From contig DAOVVV010000035.1 of assembly GCA_030637025.1 (NCBI GenBank), forward strand, positions 1 to 25,220: 25,220 bases of DNA, read 5' to 3'. Of the stretch, positions 8,801 through 16,947 are shown piece after piece (within the stretch, counting starts at the first letter, position 1; every line of letters starts with the position of its first letter). Both the position numbers and the translations under genes were made by a program. This DNA comes from JAGLHV01 sp023143305 [NCBI: Clostridia bacterium] (lineage in GTDB: Bacteria > CBDUZB01 > JAGLHV01). The notes beneath the pieces were generated by a model that was not told where the DNA came from, ran no database searches, and worked only from the letters and a program-made list of their open reading frames with translations.

Positions 8801-10685
8801 ATTTCAAGAAAACCCGGGTCATTCCTTTAATAGAATTACAAAGATAAATTTCTTCAGCATTTATCAAATCTTTTTCGGTAATTATTTTTATAATTACATT
8901 TTTGTTCTGTTTAATAAACATTTGCCGGTATATTCCATTTAATAATCCGCATTCTATCGGTGGCGTATAATAATGTTGCCCTTTTTTGATAAAGATATTG
9001 GTAATAGAGCCCTCCGTTATTTGATTTTTCTCGTTTTTAAAAATAACTTCAAAAAAACCCTTTTGTTTGTATTTAGTGTGTTCTTTATTGTATAGAGTTC
9101 TGTTTGTTGTTTTATGAAATTTGAAAGTATCCTTTGAATGGGTAGGAATAGAAGAAATAATAATTGTTTTTTTCCTGACTTTTTGTTTTTGATGGTGCCT
9201 GGCAAAATTAAATTTACCGGATAATTTCTTATATCTTAAATTCAGAATTCCATTTTCATTTAGTAATAATCGTATTTTATAAAAATGGTTTTTTTTGAAA
9301 TTCGCACTTAACCGCAATAATTGGCGATAAATAATATTTTCATCAAAATAAAAGTCAAAATATTTCGCTGAGGATCTAAGTCTTTTTAAATGAAGATTTA
9401 ATAGATAAAAAGTGTTTTTCCAAAGAATGGTTTCTATTAGTTGAAAATCTGTGACTTTTTGCGAAATAAATTTTGCTTTAAGTTTGCATTCTAAAAACTC
9501 ATCTTCTGCATTAGAATCAAAGACAATACCACTGCCGATACCTAATTCTCCTTTGTTTTTGTCGATAATAATTGTTCGTATAGGGATATTAAATACAGCT
9601 TCTTTTTTTGGGCTCAGAAATCCAATTCCTCCGGTATAAACTTTTCTTTCTTGGGATTCTAATTTTTTTATTATTTGCATAGTTTTTATTTTAGGTGCAC
9701 CGGTAACTGATCCGGAGGGAAATATGCTTCTAAACAATTCGAACAGAGATATATTTTTTCTTAATTTTCCTTTGATTTCAGAAGTCATCTGAAAGAGCGT
9801 TTTATGTTTTTCAATATTAAAAAGGTTCGTGGTTTTTATGCTGCCAATCTGGGAAATTCTCCCTAAATCGTTCCTGAATAAGTCTACTATCATAATATTT
9901 TCGCTTAAATTTTTAGGGTCATTTTTTAAAAACTGTATATTATGAGTGTCTTCCTGCTTATTTCGGCCTCTTTTAATGGTTCCTTTCATCGGTCTGGTAT
10001 TAATAAAATTCCCTTTTTTTCTAAAAAATAATTCAGGAGAACAAGAAATAATAATATGTTTTTCTGTTTTTATAAAAGCATTATAAGATACCGGTTGCCT
10101 GTTTCGTAGATTATAATAAAGAGAAAAGGGACATCCTCGAAAATCAAATTTATATTTGGTAGTATAATTTACCTGGTAAGTGTTGCCGGAACGAATGAAT
10201 TTTTTTATTTTTGCAATGTTTTTTAAGTATTCTTTTCTTGAAATTTCCATTTTTAAATTTTCGATTTTAATTTTTTTTGGATTAAATTTTATATTTGAAA
10301 GTATGTTTGTTCCATATTCATTAAATTTTCCTGTTTGGTGGTTAAAAGAAATAACATTTTTATAAACGCCTAGCCAGATTAAAGGGAAAGAAAAAGATTT
10401 TTTTTCTTTGAGGGCTGTTTCCATTAAATAACCTAATTCGTAAGAAAAAAATCCGGCTAAATAATAGTTATTTAAAAAAGATTCCATTTGAGAAAATATT
10501 TCTTTTACATTGGGATGAGGGGTAGTATAATTTATAATGTTAACAGGGTTTATAAATAAATAACTGAATTTGTTTTCCCGGTTGTATTTGTTAGTTTCTA
10601 AAAGTACAAAATTATCCAGCTTTTTTAAACGGGGAATTATTTTCAGTAAAGGAAGTTTGTAATATTGTTTCATAGATGTTATCAT
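8799..10685 (-). CDS. pabB: Aminodeoxychorismate synthase component I / aminodeoxychorismate lyase fusion (PabB-PabC)
   Basis: The 628-aa protein joins two steps of p-aminobenzoate synthesis for folate. Residues about 1-400 are a chorismate-binding PabB domain. It shows RPMKGT, whose Lys is the PabB active-site nucleophile, plus ENIMIVDLFRNDLGRI, PSGSVTGAPK and a GIGSGIVFDS block. Residues about 410-628 are a class IV aminotransferase-fold PabC with the likely PLP lysine in FHKTTNRTLYNK and the cofactor motif EGSITNIF. Such PabBC fusions are known in several bacteria. The glutaminase PabA is not in the window. A Met five residues in is an alternative start; neither has a strong ribosome site. 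The gene is alone on its strand. Confidence 0.93.
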   Translation of the reverse strand: MITSMKQYYKLPLLKIIPRLKKLDNFVLLETNKYNRENKFSYLFINPVNIINYTTPHPNVKEIFSQMESFLNNYYLAGFFSYELGYLMETALKEKKSFSFPLIWLGVYKNVISFNHQTGKFNEYGTNILSNIKFNPKKIKIENLKMEISRKEYLKNIAKIKKFIRSGNTYQVNYTTKYKFDFRGCPFSLYYNLRNRQPVSYNAFIKTEKHIIISCSPELFFRKKGNFINTRPMKGTIKRGRNKQEDTHNIQFLKNDPKNLSENIMIVDLFRNDLGRISQIGSIKTTNLFNIEKHKTLFQMTSEIKGKLRKNISLFELFRSIFPSGSVTGAPKIKTMQIIKKLESQERKVYTGGIGFLSPKKEAVFNIPIRTIIIDKNKGELGIGSGIVFDSNAEDEFLECKLKAKFISQKVTDFQLIETILWKNTFYLLNLHLKRLRSSAKYFDFYFDENIIYRQLLRLSANFKKNHFYKIRLLLNENGILNLRYKKLSGKFNFARHHQKQKVRKKTIIISSIPTHSKDTFKFHKTTNRTLYNKEHTKYKQKGFFEVIFKNEKNQITEGSITNIFIKKGQHYYTPPIECGLLNGIYRQMFIKQNKNVIIKIITEKDLINAEEIYLCNSIKGMTRVFLK

Positions 10686-10742
10686 ATTAGGACCTATTGA
10701 AAAAAGTGCTTAATAGTTAGTCTTAAAGGCTATTATAGATAA

Positions 10743-10771
10743 AGGATATTATAAATTATTTTTTCTGTCAA
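10743..10771 (-). promoter_or_regulatory. Possible promoter for pabBC
   Basis: On the minus strand, TTGACA (10766-10771) lies 17 bases before TATCCT (10743-10748), about 57 bases ahead of the start codon. The -35 box is perfect but the -10 box is weak. Confidence 0.4.
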
Positions 10772-10963
10772 TAAAGAAAAATTAAAGTTTAATTAAAATT
10801 TTTGTAAAAGATTTTTAGTTTGATTTTTTGTTTGAAATTGTGTAATATTTATAAAAGTTTAGTTTAGTTTAAATAAATAAAAAGATTTAACATTTGATTA
10901 TGTGTTTGTATTCGATAATTCGGATTAATAGTGGGAATAGATTTTGGGTGGAGGAAAAAACTG

Positions 10964-11647
10964 ATGAATAAAAAAGAGAAATTTAATTATGCAATGAAGC
11001 ACACTAAGATTGTAAGATTTCCTAAGCAAAGTTTGGCTACTTTTGGTGATACCGTAGTGCAGTATTATTTAATTAGTGAATTAATGGATAAAGTTAATAA
11101 AGTTAGAATTAGGGAAGGAAAGGTGATTGCAGAAAAACCTAAAATAGTAGTGCCTCATTATTTGTTGGATGTATTTGAAGGATGGGATGAAGAGGTAAAA
11201 GAATATGCGAGAAAGACTTTTGAAGAATATGGCGAAGATATAAAGGGTTTAGGATATAAGTTTAAAAATAATTTTGAGAAAGAAAACATTATATCTTCTA
11301 CTATTACTGATATTTCGGATAAGATTAAAGCGGAAATAGAGTCACGAGAAGAAAATATGTCAGTAATTATTGAAGGGGTAGACGATAATTGGCAGGTTTC
11401 TTTAATGAAATTCATTATAGAATTAAGCATGCGTTCTTTTCCATGTAATATTACTGAGTTAGAAGAGAGAGGGTTCTTTCGGATGAGAGAAGATAAAAAA
11501 AATATAAGAATAGAAATTGATCAACTTTTCAAGGATGTCCGGAAAGATAAATCCAGCATATACAAATTAGGTAAAAAATTGCGTCAGTATGGATTATTTA
11601 AAGAATATGAAGACAAGTTTTTTGCACTCTTTAGAAATGATACTTGA
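10964..11647 (+). CDS. Unrecognised protein, 227 aa
   Basis: I do not recognise this family. The protein has no signal peptide or membrane segment and is highly charged, with long predicted helices. The N-terminal third (KIVRFPKQSLATFGDTVVQYYLISELMDKV) looks ordered and could be a conserved core. Residues about 55-125 are rich in Glu and Lys. The C-terminal section contains a possible small helical bundle with FRMREDKKNIRIEIDQLFKDV. The start at 10964 is chosen because GGTGGAGGA sits about nine bases before it; an in-frame GTG at 10931 would add 11 residues but lacks a ribosome site. It stands alone between divergent pabBC and the convergent TPR gene. Coding potential is supported by length, a good ribosome site and codon use like its neighbours. 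Confidence 0.7.
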   Translation: MNKKEKFNYAMKHTKIVRFPKQSLATFGDTVVQYYLISELMDKVNKVRIREGKVIAEKPKIVVPHYLLDVFEGWDEEVKEYARKTFEEYGEDIKGLGYKFKNNFEKENIISSTITDISDKIKAEIESREENMSVIIEGVDDNWQVSLMKFIIELSMRSFPCNITELEERGFFRMREDKKNIRIEIDQLFKDVRKDKSSIYKLGKKLRQYGLFKEYEDKFFALFRNDT

Positions 11648-11655
11648 ATTTTTTT

Positions 11656-11682
11656 TAAACCCACCGGTTTTAAATTTAAAAT
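11656..11682. terminator. Weak two-way terminator candidate
   Basis: AAACC and GGTTT flank a four-base loop, with a T-run before and A/T-rich sequence after, in the 44-base gap between two convergent genes. The stem is only five base pairs. Confidence 0.3.
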
Positions 11683-11691
11683 AATTAATTT

Positions 11692-13116
11692 TTAAGAATT
11701 TATTTTTATATCTAAGTACCGCTTATTACTTAATAACTGAACTTTATTTAGCCTGTTTAATAATTCGTTATTTGAAGAGTTTTTCAGGAAAGAGCGGTAT
11801 AAATTAATAACTTCTTTAATTAAAGAGGGAAACTCAGCAACCTCGATAATGTTTAATGGCCAAAATTCATTTTCAAAGTTCTTATCAATAATTGTGGGTT
11901 TTTTATCAATTTCTTTTTTTTGTTTTTCTTTTTCTTTTTGGAATGTTTTTAATGCTTGCAGTTTTTTCTTCGTTTCTTCATTTTCGGAGTCCAGGTTAAT
12001 AACAAATTCATATAACGCTATTATTTCGGGAAGAAATATACTTTGTTTCATTGCTATTTCAGATTCAATTGAATAAGTTTGTGTTTCCTCAAGAGAAACA
12101 GTTTCTTCTTCATCAGAAGAAATTGGGGAAGAGGAATCAAACGGCAAAAAAGAATCTTCTGTTTTACCCGGAGAAAATGCACTGGTCGATTTTATTTTTG
12201 ATTTTTCTTCAGGATCTAAATTGTGTTCTTCTTTTTGTAAGTTAATTTCTGCTAATTTGTGATAAATTTTAGTATCCCAGGGACGAAGTGTAAATGCTTT
12301 TTGATAAGCATTAAATGCTTCTTGAAACTGGTTTTGGCGTAAATATATTTCGCCTAAATAACAAAGTGAACCAAAATGTCCTCCTTTTAATCTGGTTACC
12401 AGTTTGAATTTCTGTTCGGCTGCCTCCGATAATCCTTTATGAAACCAAATGACAGCCTCTAAATAAAGAGTTTCAACCCCGTCAACTTGAAGTGCTTTTT
12501 GAACGTATTTTAGTGCTTCATCAAAGGCATTTTGACGAACAAAATTTTTAACTAGGTCAATTAATTCTTTTCGTGCTTCTTCTTTTGAATTATCTTTTAT
12601 ATGAATTTCCGCGAGAAGAATTTTTATGTCATTTCGTTGAGGACTGATATGTTTTGCTTTCTGAGCAAAGTAATATGCTTTTTTTAAAAACTGGTGATTA
12701 TGATAATATTCTGCGGCTGTAAAATAGTTTTCTATCGCTTTTTCTTTTTGACTCTGTCTTTCATAAATTAAGCCTAACTTGGCTAATATTTCGGGATTGT
12801 TGGGATGTTCTTTTTTAGTTTTTTCCAGTATTTTCAGAGCTCCGTCAATTTGTTCTTCCTGATAAAGTTTTTCTGCGTGTATAATATTAATGAATACCAT
12901 TTGTCGTTTTTTTAATGTTGAATCGGTTAATTGATTAGAATCAAGATAAGTGATTTTTTCATAAAGGTCTTTTATTTCAACCTCATTATCAAGAATTAAA
13001 AGAGCATCTATTGCTTCTTCGTATTTTAAAAAAGACTCGTTTGTTTTATTATCTTTTTCTAATAATTCAGCTGAAGAAATAAGTTGTTGAATTGCAGGAG
13101 AAATTGTATTTTCCAT
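11692..13116 (-). CDS. Tetratricopeptide repeat protein
   Basis: This is a soluble helical-repeat protein of 474 aa. At least five TPR-like units can be seen between about residues 70 and 280, for example LAKLGLIYERQSQKEKAIENY and LCYLGEIYLRQNQFQEAFNAY. They are followed by an acidic, serine-rich linker (about 300-355) and a C-terminal helical part. TPRs mediate protein contacts; no catalytic motif is present. The start is placed at 13116 because GGGGAT lies just upstream and because a longer reading to 13182 would overlap the preceding gene. The upstream gene, a STAS/HATPase regulator, stops four bases before this ATG, so the two are surely co-transcribed and the TPR protein may be a partner or scaffold for it (inference). 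Confidence 0.85.
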   Translation of the reverse strand: MENTISPAIQQLISSAELLEKDNKTNESFLKYEEAIDALLILDNEVEIKDLYEKITYLDSNQLTDSTLKKRQMVFINIIHAEKLYQEEQIDGALKILEKTKKEHPNNPEILAKLGLIYERQSQKEKAIENYFTAAEYYHNHQFLKKAYYFAQKAKHISPQRNDIKILLAEIHIKDNSKEEARKELIDLVKNFVRQNAFDEALKYVQKALQVDGVETLYLEAVIWFHKGLSEAAEQKFKLVTRLKGGHFGSLCYLGEIYLRQNQFQEAFNAYQKAFTLRPWDTKIYHKLAEINLQKEEHNLDPEEKSKIKSTSAFSPGKTEDSFLPFDSSSPISSDEEETVSLEETQTYSIESEIAMKQSIFLPEIIALYEFVINLDSENEETKKKLQALKTFQKEKEKQKKEIDKKPTIIDKNFENEFWPLNIIEVAEFPSLIKEVINLYRSFLKNSSNNELLNRLNKVQLLSNKRYLDIKINS

Positions 13117-13120
13117 GTTT

Positions 13121-14167
13121 TTAAATCCCCGTTTCTTTAGATGTATCCGAAGATGTATCCGAATTGTTTTTGGTTTCTGCAAAATGTTTAACCATTGTTA
13201 GTTCGTTGCCAAAATTTGTAACTGATTGATAATCTATTTTGTCCATAGTTTTATTCATAATATAAAATCCCCGCCCTCTTTCCTGATGAATAGGGACTGT
13301 GTCGTTTATAAGCCCGCTTTTTAATCTGTGTAAAATGGTATTAAGAGACTTTCCTTTATCTCTGATCGTGATAACAAAACAGGAGTTCGGTATAATATAA
13401 AAAGCAAGGTCAATAACATGGTGTTTTTCAAAATTGTAGGCATGTTCTACAATATTAGAAAGAGCTTCATCTACGGCTAACTCTATGTCGTTTGTTATTT
13501 CTTCTGTGATTTTTTCTTCTCTAAGTAATCCTGTTAAAAAAAGGCGCACATGATTAAGATAGTTAATATTGCTGGGTATTTTGAGAGTGAATTTATATTT
13601 ATTTATTGCTTCTTGTGTTTTATCTGATTTTTTTAAAAGCGTAATATGTCCTTGCTTATTGATATAAAAAATTTGTTCGCATTTAGGACAACGCAGAATA
13701 TCAGCTTGAGGGATCCAGGAAATTTGTTTGCAAAAAGGACATTCACTTTTGAAAGGAAATTGAATTAATTTAGAGGCACTACTTTTTTCTTTCAATGCTT
13801 GTTTTTCTGCAATTAATGCTTCTTTAGCTGTTTCTTTTGTAGGAAAAAGTTTAATTATTTTTTCAATACCGGCCATGTTGAAAACTTTTTTAATTTTATC
13901 GGAAACTTTGATTATTAAAATATTTCCCTGATTTTCTTTAATAGTTCCGATAAATTCGATAAAAACTCCTATGCCGGTACTGCTGAGATAGGATATTTTT
14001 TCAAAATCTGCGATTATATTATAAAATTTATCGTTTACAAGATTGTCAAATTCCTTTCTTAGTTGAGGAGTAGTTGATGTATCGATAAATCCCTCTAAAG
14101 CTAAAGTTGCTAATTGTTCATCTTCATTTAATTGTTCTATTTTGCGTTGCACATTAAGTATAGACAT
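13121..14167 (-). CDS. STAS - zinc ribbon - HATPase (anti-sigma-type) fusion regulator
   Basis: This one chain of 348 aa carries what are usually separate proteins. Residues about 1-115 are a STAS domain like anti-anti-sigma factors SpoIIAA/RsbV. The phospho-site loop reads YLSSTGIGVF, where Thr64 aligns with the phosphorylated serine of SpoIIAA. Residues 143-163 are a zinc ribbon (CPFC and CPKC). Residues about 190-330 are a GHKL ATPase like anti-sigma kinases SpoIIAB/RsbW, with an N-box DEALSNIVEHAY (Asn238), a G1-type box around IRDKG (Asp270) and a G2 box ERGRGFYIM. The start at 14167 is chosen because GAGGTG sits seven bases upstream; an in-frame GTG at 14176 overlaps that site. The likely role is a partner-switching regulator, but the target is unknown: no sigma factor gene is in the window. 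Confidence 0.85.
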   Translation of the reverse strand: MSILNVQRKIEQLNEDEQLATLALEGFIDTSTTPQLRKEFDNLVNDKFYNIIADFEKISYLSSTGIGVFIEFIGTIKENQGNILIIKVSDKIKKVFNMAGIEKIIKLFPTKETAKEALIAEKQALKEKSSASKLIQFPFKSECPFCKQISWIPQADILRCPKCEQIFYINKQGHITLLKKSDKTQEAINKYKFTLKIPSNINYLNHVRLFLTGLLREEKITEEITNDIELAVDEALSNIVEHAYNFEKHHVIDLAFYIIPNSCFVITIRDKGKSLNTILHRLKSGLINDTVPIHQERGRGFYIMNKTMDKIDYQSVTNFGNELTMVKHFAETKNNSDTSSDTSKETGI

Positions 14168-14249
14168 TTTATTCACCTCTAAGTTTTTAAGATTTAATAA
14201 TTTCTAAAATAATCCCGAAAATAATTTCATTTTTTGAACTATATAAATC

Positions 14250-14278
14250 ATTGTAAAGAAAAAGTTTTAATTAGTCAA
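14250..14278 (-). promoter_or_regulatory. Promoter for the STAS/HATPase-TPR operon
   Basis: On the minus strand, TTGACT (14273-14278) is 17 bases from TACAAT (14250-14255). Transcription would start about 75 bases before the start codon. Confidence 0.6.
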
Positions 14279-14359
14279 GAAGTATTTAAAAAAGGGAGTA
14301 TCAATATTTATTCTAAATTTCATTTTTAAGCATATTCTTTTCTATAGGTAAAATAAAAG

Positions 14360-14412
14360 GCTTGTTTTTGCGTTCCCAAAGGGTAAAAGTACGCATTTAG
14401 AAAGAAACATTT
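14360..14412 (-). repeat. Dispersed repeat, left-end type, copy E (reverse orientation)
   Basis: Read on the minus strand it gives TGTTTCTTTCTAAATGCGTA then CTTTTACCCTTTGGGAACGCAAAAACAAGC, matching the left ends at 4058-4122 and 18941-19008 with scattered differences. It is the main recognisable content of the 490-base gap 14168-14657, which otherwise holds the two divergent promoters and AT-rich sequence with no gene. Confidence 0.65.
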
Positions 14413-14583
14413 TTTGTTTTTATTAAATCTTATTATCGTAATACTTTCATTGGATTATACTCAGGATTTTTTAATGAGCAATAATCGAACAGTTTCTACA
14501 TATTATTTACGAACCCCCCTTTTATTTTTAAAATCCGAAAGAATATTACACTTTCTTCTAAAGAGCATATAATTATTTTACAT

Positions 14584-14612
14584 TTGAAAAAAGAAAAGAT
14601 ATTATATATAAT
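14584..14612 (+). promoter_or_regulatory. Promoter for the ybgC-like gene
   Basis: TTGAAA (14584-14589) and TATAAT (14607-14612) are 17 bases apart, 45 bases before the start codon. Confidence 0.6.
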
Positions 14613-14657
14613 ACAATTAATATCTAAACATTTATTTTAAATGGCAGGAGGATAAAA

Positions 14658-15053
14658 ATGCAAATCAGGATTTATTATGAAGATACTGATACGGGTGGAG
14701 TAGTTTATTATGCTAATTATTTGAAATATTTTGAAAGAGCGAGAACTGAATATCTCCGCGAAATAGGAATAGATGTGTTGGAATATATGGAAAAAAATAT
14801 TTTTTTTACCGTGGTTAAAGCAGAAGTGAATTATAAATATCCTGCAAGATATGGGGATTTGTTAGAAGTAGAAACAAATTTGGTTTCCCTGAGTAAAGCA
14901 GCTTTTGAATTAGAAAATATAATAAAAAACAAGGAAGACGGAAAGCTTATTGTTAAAGGAAAGGTAAAAATGGTTTGTTTGAATGAAAAATGGAAATTGA
15001 AAAAGCTTTCAGAAGATTTTGTAATTAAATTATCTAATTTATTGCCGAAATAA
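14658..15053 (+). CDS. YbgC/FadM-like acyl-CoA thioesterase
   Basis: This is a 131-aa single hot-dog-fold 4HBT thioesterase that would hydrolyse an acyl-CoA in the cytoplasm. The family active-site segment is near the N-terminus: YYEDTDTGGVVYYANYLKYF, with the conserved Asp in EDTDTGG and Tyr-Ala-Asn-Tyr, followed by ERARTEYLRE. YbgC in E. coli is encoded with the Tol-Pal genes; here no Tol gene is nearby. The ribosome site AGGAGG precedes the ATG. A promoter-bearing palindrome separates it from the lipoprotein genes, so it may be its own transcript. The acyl substrate is not evident. Confidence 0.92.
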   Translation: MQIRIYYEDTDTGGVVYYANYLKYFERARTEYLREIGIDVLEYMEKNIFFTVVKAEVNYKYPARYGDLLEVETNLVSLSKAAFELENIIKNKEDGKLIVKGKVKMVCLNEKWKLKKLSEDFVIKLSNLLPK

Positions 15054-15095
15054 CTAATAAATGAAATGATTTTAAAAGTTCTATTTTTTGATTAT

Positions 15096-15137
15096 TGATA
15101 TTTCACCTTGACATCTAAGGGAAAGGTGAAGTATCAT
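15096..15137 (+). promoter_or_regulatory. Promoter embedded in a 14-bp palindrome
   Basis: TGATATTTCACCTT (15096-15109) and AAGGTGAAGTATCA (15123-15136) are inverted repeats with one G-T pair and a 13-base loop. TTGACA (15108-15113) and TATCAT (15132-15137) form a promoter with 18-base spacing whose two boxes overlap the two arms. This arrangement suits an operator for a dimeric regulator. There is no T-run, so it is not a normal terminator. Confidence 0.55.
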
Positions 15138-15173
15138 TAATAGAAGAAAAATTTGAACAAAGAAGGAAATTTT

Positions 15174-15812
15174 ATGAAAACTATTAAAGCTGTTAAAAAA
15201 GAGTTTAATCCGTTAATAATAGGTGTTTTTATTTTATCTTTTATCTCTGCTTGTACTGTTTCTCCCAGAAGGCCTGTTCAGATAACCCCTGTTCTGCCCC
15301 CTAAAACTATAGCGGTATTGCCTTTCACTAATCAGTCAAATGATCTGGATGCTCCTGAAAGGTTGAGGAAAATTTTTAATAGGGGACTAAGCAGAAAAAG
15401 GGGATATATTGTAAAGCCTTTAAAAGAAATAGATACAATACTTGCCGGTAAAGGGATAATTGATGCCGGACAATTGCCTACCATTCCTATTGAGGAATTA
15501 GGCAAAAGTCTTAATGTTGATGGCATTATTTACGGGGAATTAATAGATTTTTCTTATATTACCGCTGGGGTTTATATGAAAAGGCTGGTAAGAGCTGAAT
15601 TTAAGCTGGTTAATGCCAAAACAGGCGCAGTAGTCTGGCATAAGGAGAAAAAGGCTTCACGCACCAAAATTGTTTTTGAAAAAGTAGGGGAAGCATTTGC
15701 TGAGCAATTAAAAGAAAAAGCAAAGGAAAAATTATTGTCTTTTCCTCTCCGGGAAGAAACAATAAAAGTAGTAAGAAGGGTGTTGAGAACATTTCCGACT
15801 AACAACTGGTAA
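15174..15812 (+). CDS. GNA1162/DUF799-like lipoprotein
   Basis: The 212-aa protein has a lipoprotein signal: a basic start, the hydrophobic stretch NPLIIGVFILSF and a lipobox ISAC with Cys27 as the lipidated residue; the next residue is Thr, so outer-membrane sorting is likely. The mature part resembles GNA1162/DUF799 proteins, with TIAVLPFTNQS, a mid-part LNVDGIIYGELIDF and AEFKLVNAKTGAVVWHKE. Such proteins are often encoded beside a CsgG-family lipoprotein, as here. The start at 15174 is chosen because AAGAAGGA precedes it; an in-frame TTG at 15153 is less likely. The exact function is unknown; a role in an outer-membrane assembly with the next gene is inference. Confidence 0.75.
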   Translation: MKTIKAVKKEFNPLIIGVFILSFISACTVSPRRPVQITPVLPPKTIAVLPFTNQSNDLDAPERLRKIFNRGLSRKRGYIVKPLKEIDTILAGKGIIDAGQLPTIPIEELGKSLNVDGIIYGELIDFSYITAGVYMKRLVRAEFKLVNAKTGAVVWHKEKKASRTKIVFEKVGEAFAEQLKEKAKEKLLSFPLREETIKVVRRVLRTFPTNNW

Positions 15813-15862
15813 ATAATAAATTAAAATTTTTTGAAAAGTTAAATAAAATAAAGGAGGAAAAG

Positions 15863-16804
15863 ATGAAAAAATTGAGCAAAGTTATTATTGCAGGATGTAG
15901 TCTGGGATTTTTAATTTCGGGTTGTGCCCCTTCGGTTGCAGTGAAAAAAACCCATACTATTACAGTCAAAGAGACGGAAAAGGTAGAATCCAAATATACC
16001 GGACCAAAGCGCAGGGTTGCTATTATTGATTTTGAAAATAAAACAGCTTATGGACAAAGGAGATTGGGGACAGCAGCTTCTGATATTCTTATCACTGAAT
16101 TAGGGAAATCCGGTAAATTTATCTTGGTAGAAAGGGGAAAAATTAAAAAAATTTTAGAAGAACAAAATTTTCAGTCTAGCGGGCATATAGATCCCAATAC
16201 AATAGTAAAAGCAGGAAAACTTTTAGGATTAAATGCAATAGTTACCGGAAGTATTTCTCAATTTGGAGTAAAAAAAGGCGGTTCGGATTATTTGATAGTT
16301 CAAAGTAAACAAATAATTGCACAGGCTACAGTAGATATTAGGGTAGTAGATGTGGAAACCGGCCGTATTATATATACGGATTCAGGTAAAGGAATGGCCA
16401 GACAAAAAACAGGCCAATTTTTAGGAATGGGGACAAAAGCAAAATATGATGAAACATTAGAGGGAGATGCCTTGAGGTCGGCAATAGTAAAGTTTACGGA
16501 AAATATTATTTATCAGGTAAATAAAAAACCGTGGTCTTGCCGGGTGGCGGAAGTTATGAATCAGGATATATACCTTGATGCCGGCCGTGAATCGGGATTG
16601 GAAATAGGTACTTCTTTAAAATTATTTCATTTAGGCAAAGAAATAATTAGTCCCGTTACCGGATTGGTTATTGGGCGTACTCAAAAAGAAATAGGGGTAA
16701 TCAGGGTAGAAAGTTACATTGGAGAAGATGGTGCTGTGGCTAAAATGGTGAAGGGAACATTGCCTTCCCGGGGAGATCTTTGTAAACTTATTGATAGGTA
16801 TTAA
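15863..16804 (+). CDS. CsgG family outer-membrane lipoprotein
   Basis: The 313-aa protein has a lipoprotein signal with the lipobox ISGC (Cys21). The mature region matches the CsgG/HfaB family: RRVAIIDFENKTAYGQRRLGT, SDILITELGKSGKFILVERGKIKKILEEQ, LLGLNAIVTGSISQFG and VDIRVVDVETGRIIY. CsgG itself forms the curli secretion channel, but most family members lack a curli operon, and no curlin or CsgE/F gene is present. After about residue 220 an extra beta-rich domain (AEVMNQDIYLDAGRESGLEIG...) resembles the C-terminal domain of FlgT-like proteins. The ribosome site AAAGGAGGAAAAG lies just upstream. It follows the GNA1162-like gene by 50 bases and ends at a strong terminator, so the pair is one operon. 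Confidence 0.9.
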   Translation: MKKLSKVIIAGCSLGFLISGCAPSVAVKKTHTITVKETEKVESKYTGPKRRVAIIDFENKTAYGQRRLGTAASDILITELGKSGKFILVERGKIKKILEEQNFQSSGHIDPNTIVKAGKLLGLNAIVTGSISQFGVKKGGSDYLIVQSKQIIAQATVDIRVVDVETGRIIYTDSGKGMARQKTGQFLGMGTKAKYDETLEGDALRSAIVKFTENIIYQVNKKPWSCRVAEVMNQDIYLDAGRESGLEIGTSLKLFHLGKEIISPVTGLVIGRTQKEIGVIRVESYIGEDGAVAKMVKGTLPSRGDLCKLIDRY

Positions 16805-16831
16805 AACATAAAAGTGCTGAAAATATAATTG

Positions 16832-16869
16832 AGTAGTCCGCCAATACTTAGTGGCGGACTACTTTTTTT
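16832..16869 (+). terminator. Strong intrinsic terminator after the CsgG-family gene
   Basis: AGTAGTCCGCCA (16832-16843) and TGGCGGACTACT (16852-16863) form a perfect 12-bp stem with an 8-base loop, followed by a run of T. Confidence 0.95.
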
Positions 16870-16870
16870 A

Positions 16871-16899
16871 TTGACTTTTTTAAGTTGTCCAGATAGACT
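16871..16899 (+). promoter_or_regulatory. Possible promoter for the glycine-rich protein and LKR-like genes
   Basis: TTGACT (16871-16876) and TAGACT (16894-16899) are 17 bases apart, directly behind the terminator. The -10 box is poor; TATATT at 16901 is a better box but too far away. Confidence 0.35.
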
Positions 16900-16947
16900 A
16901 TATATTGAAGGAATAAAATATTTTTATTTAGAAAGGGGAGAAGTTTT

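Noticed and set aside
15572-15805. Minus-strand frames inside the GNA1162-like gene
   Set aside because: They are antisense shadows of a well-supported lipoprotein gene, with no ribosome sites.
15863-16804. Curli secretion channel CsgG proper
   Set aside because: The protein is in the CsgG family, but no curlin or CsgE/CsgF genes are present and it carries an extra C-terminal domain.
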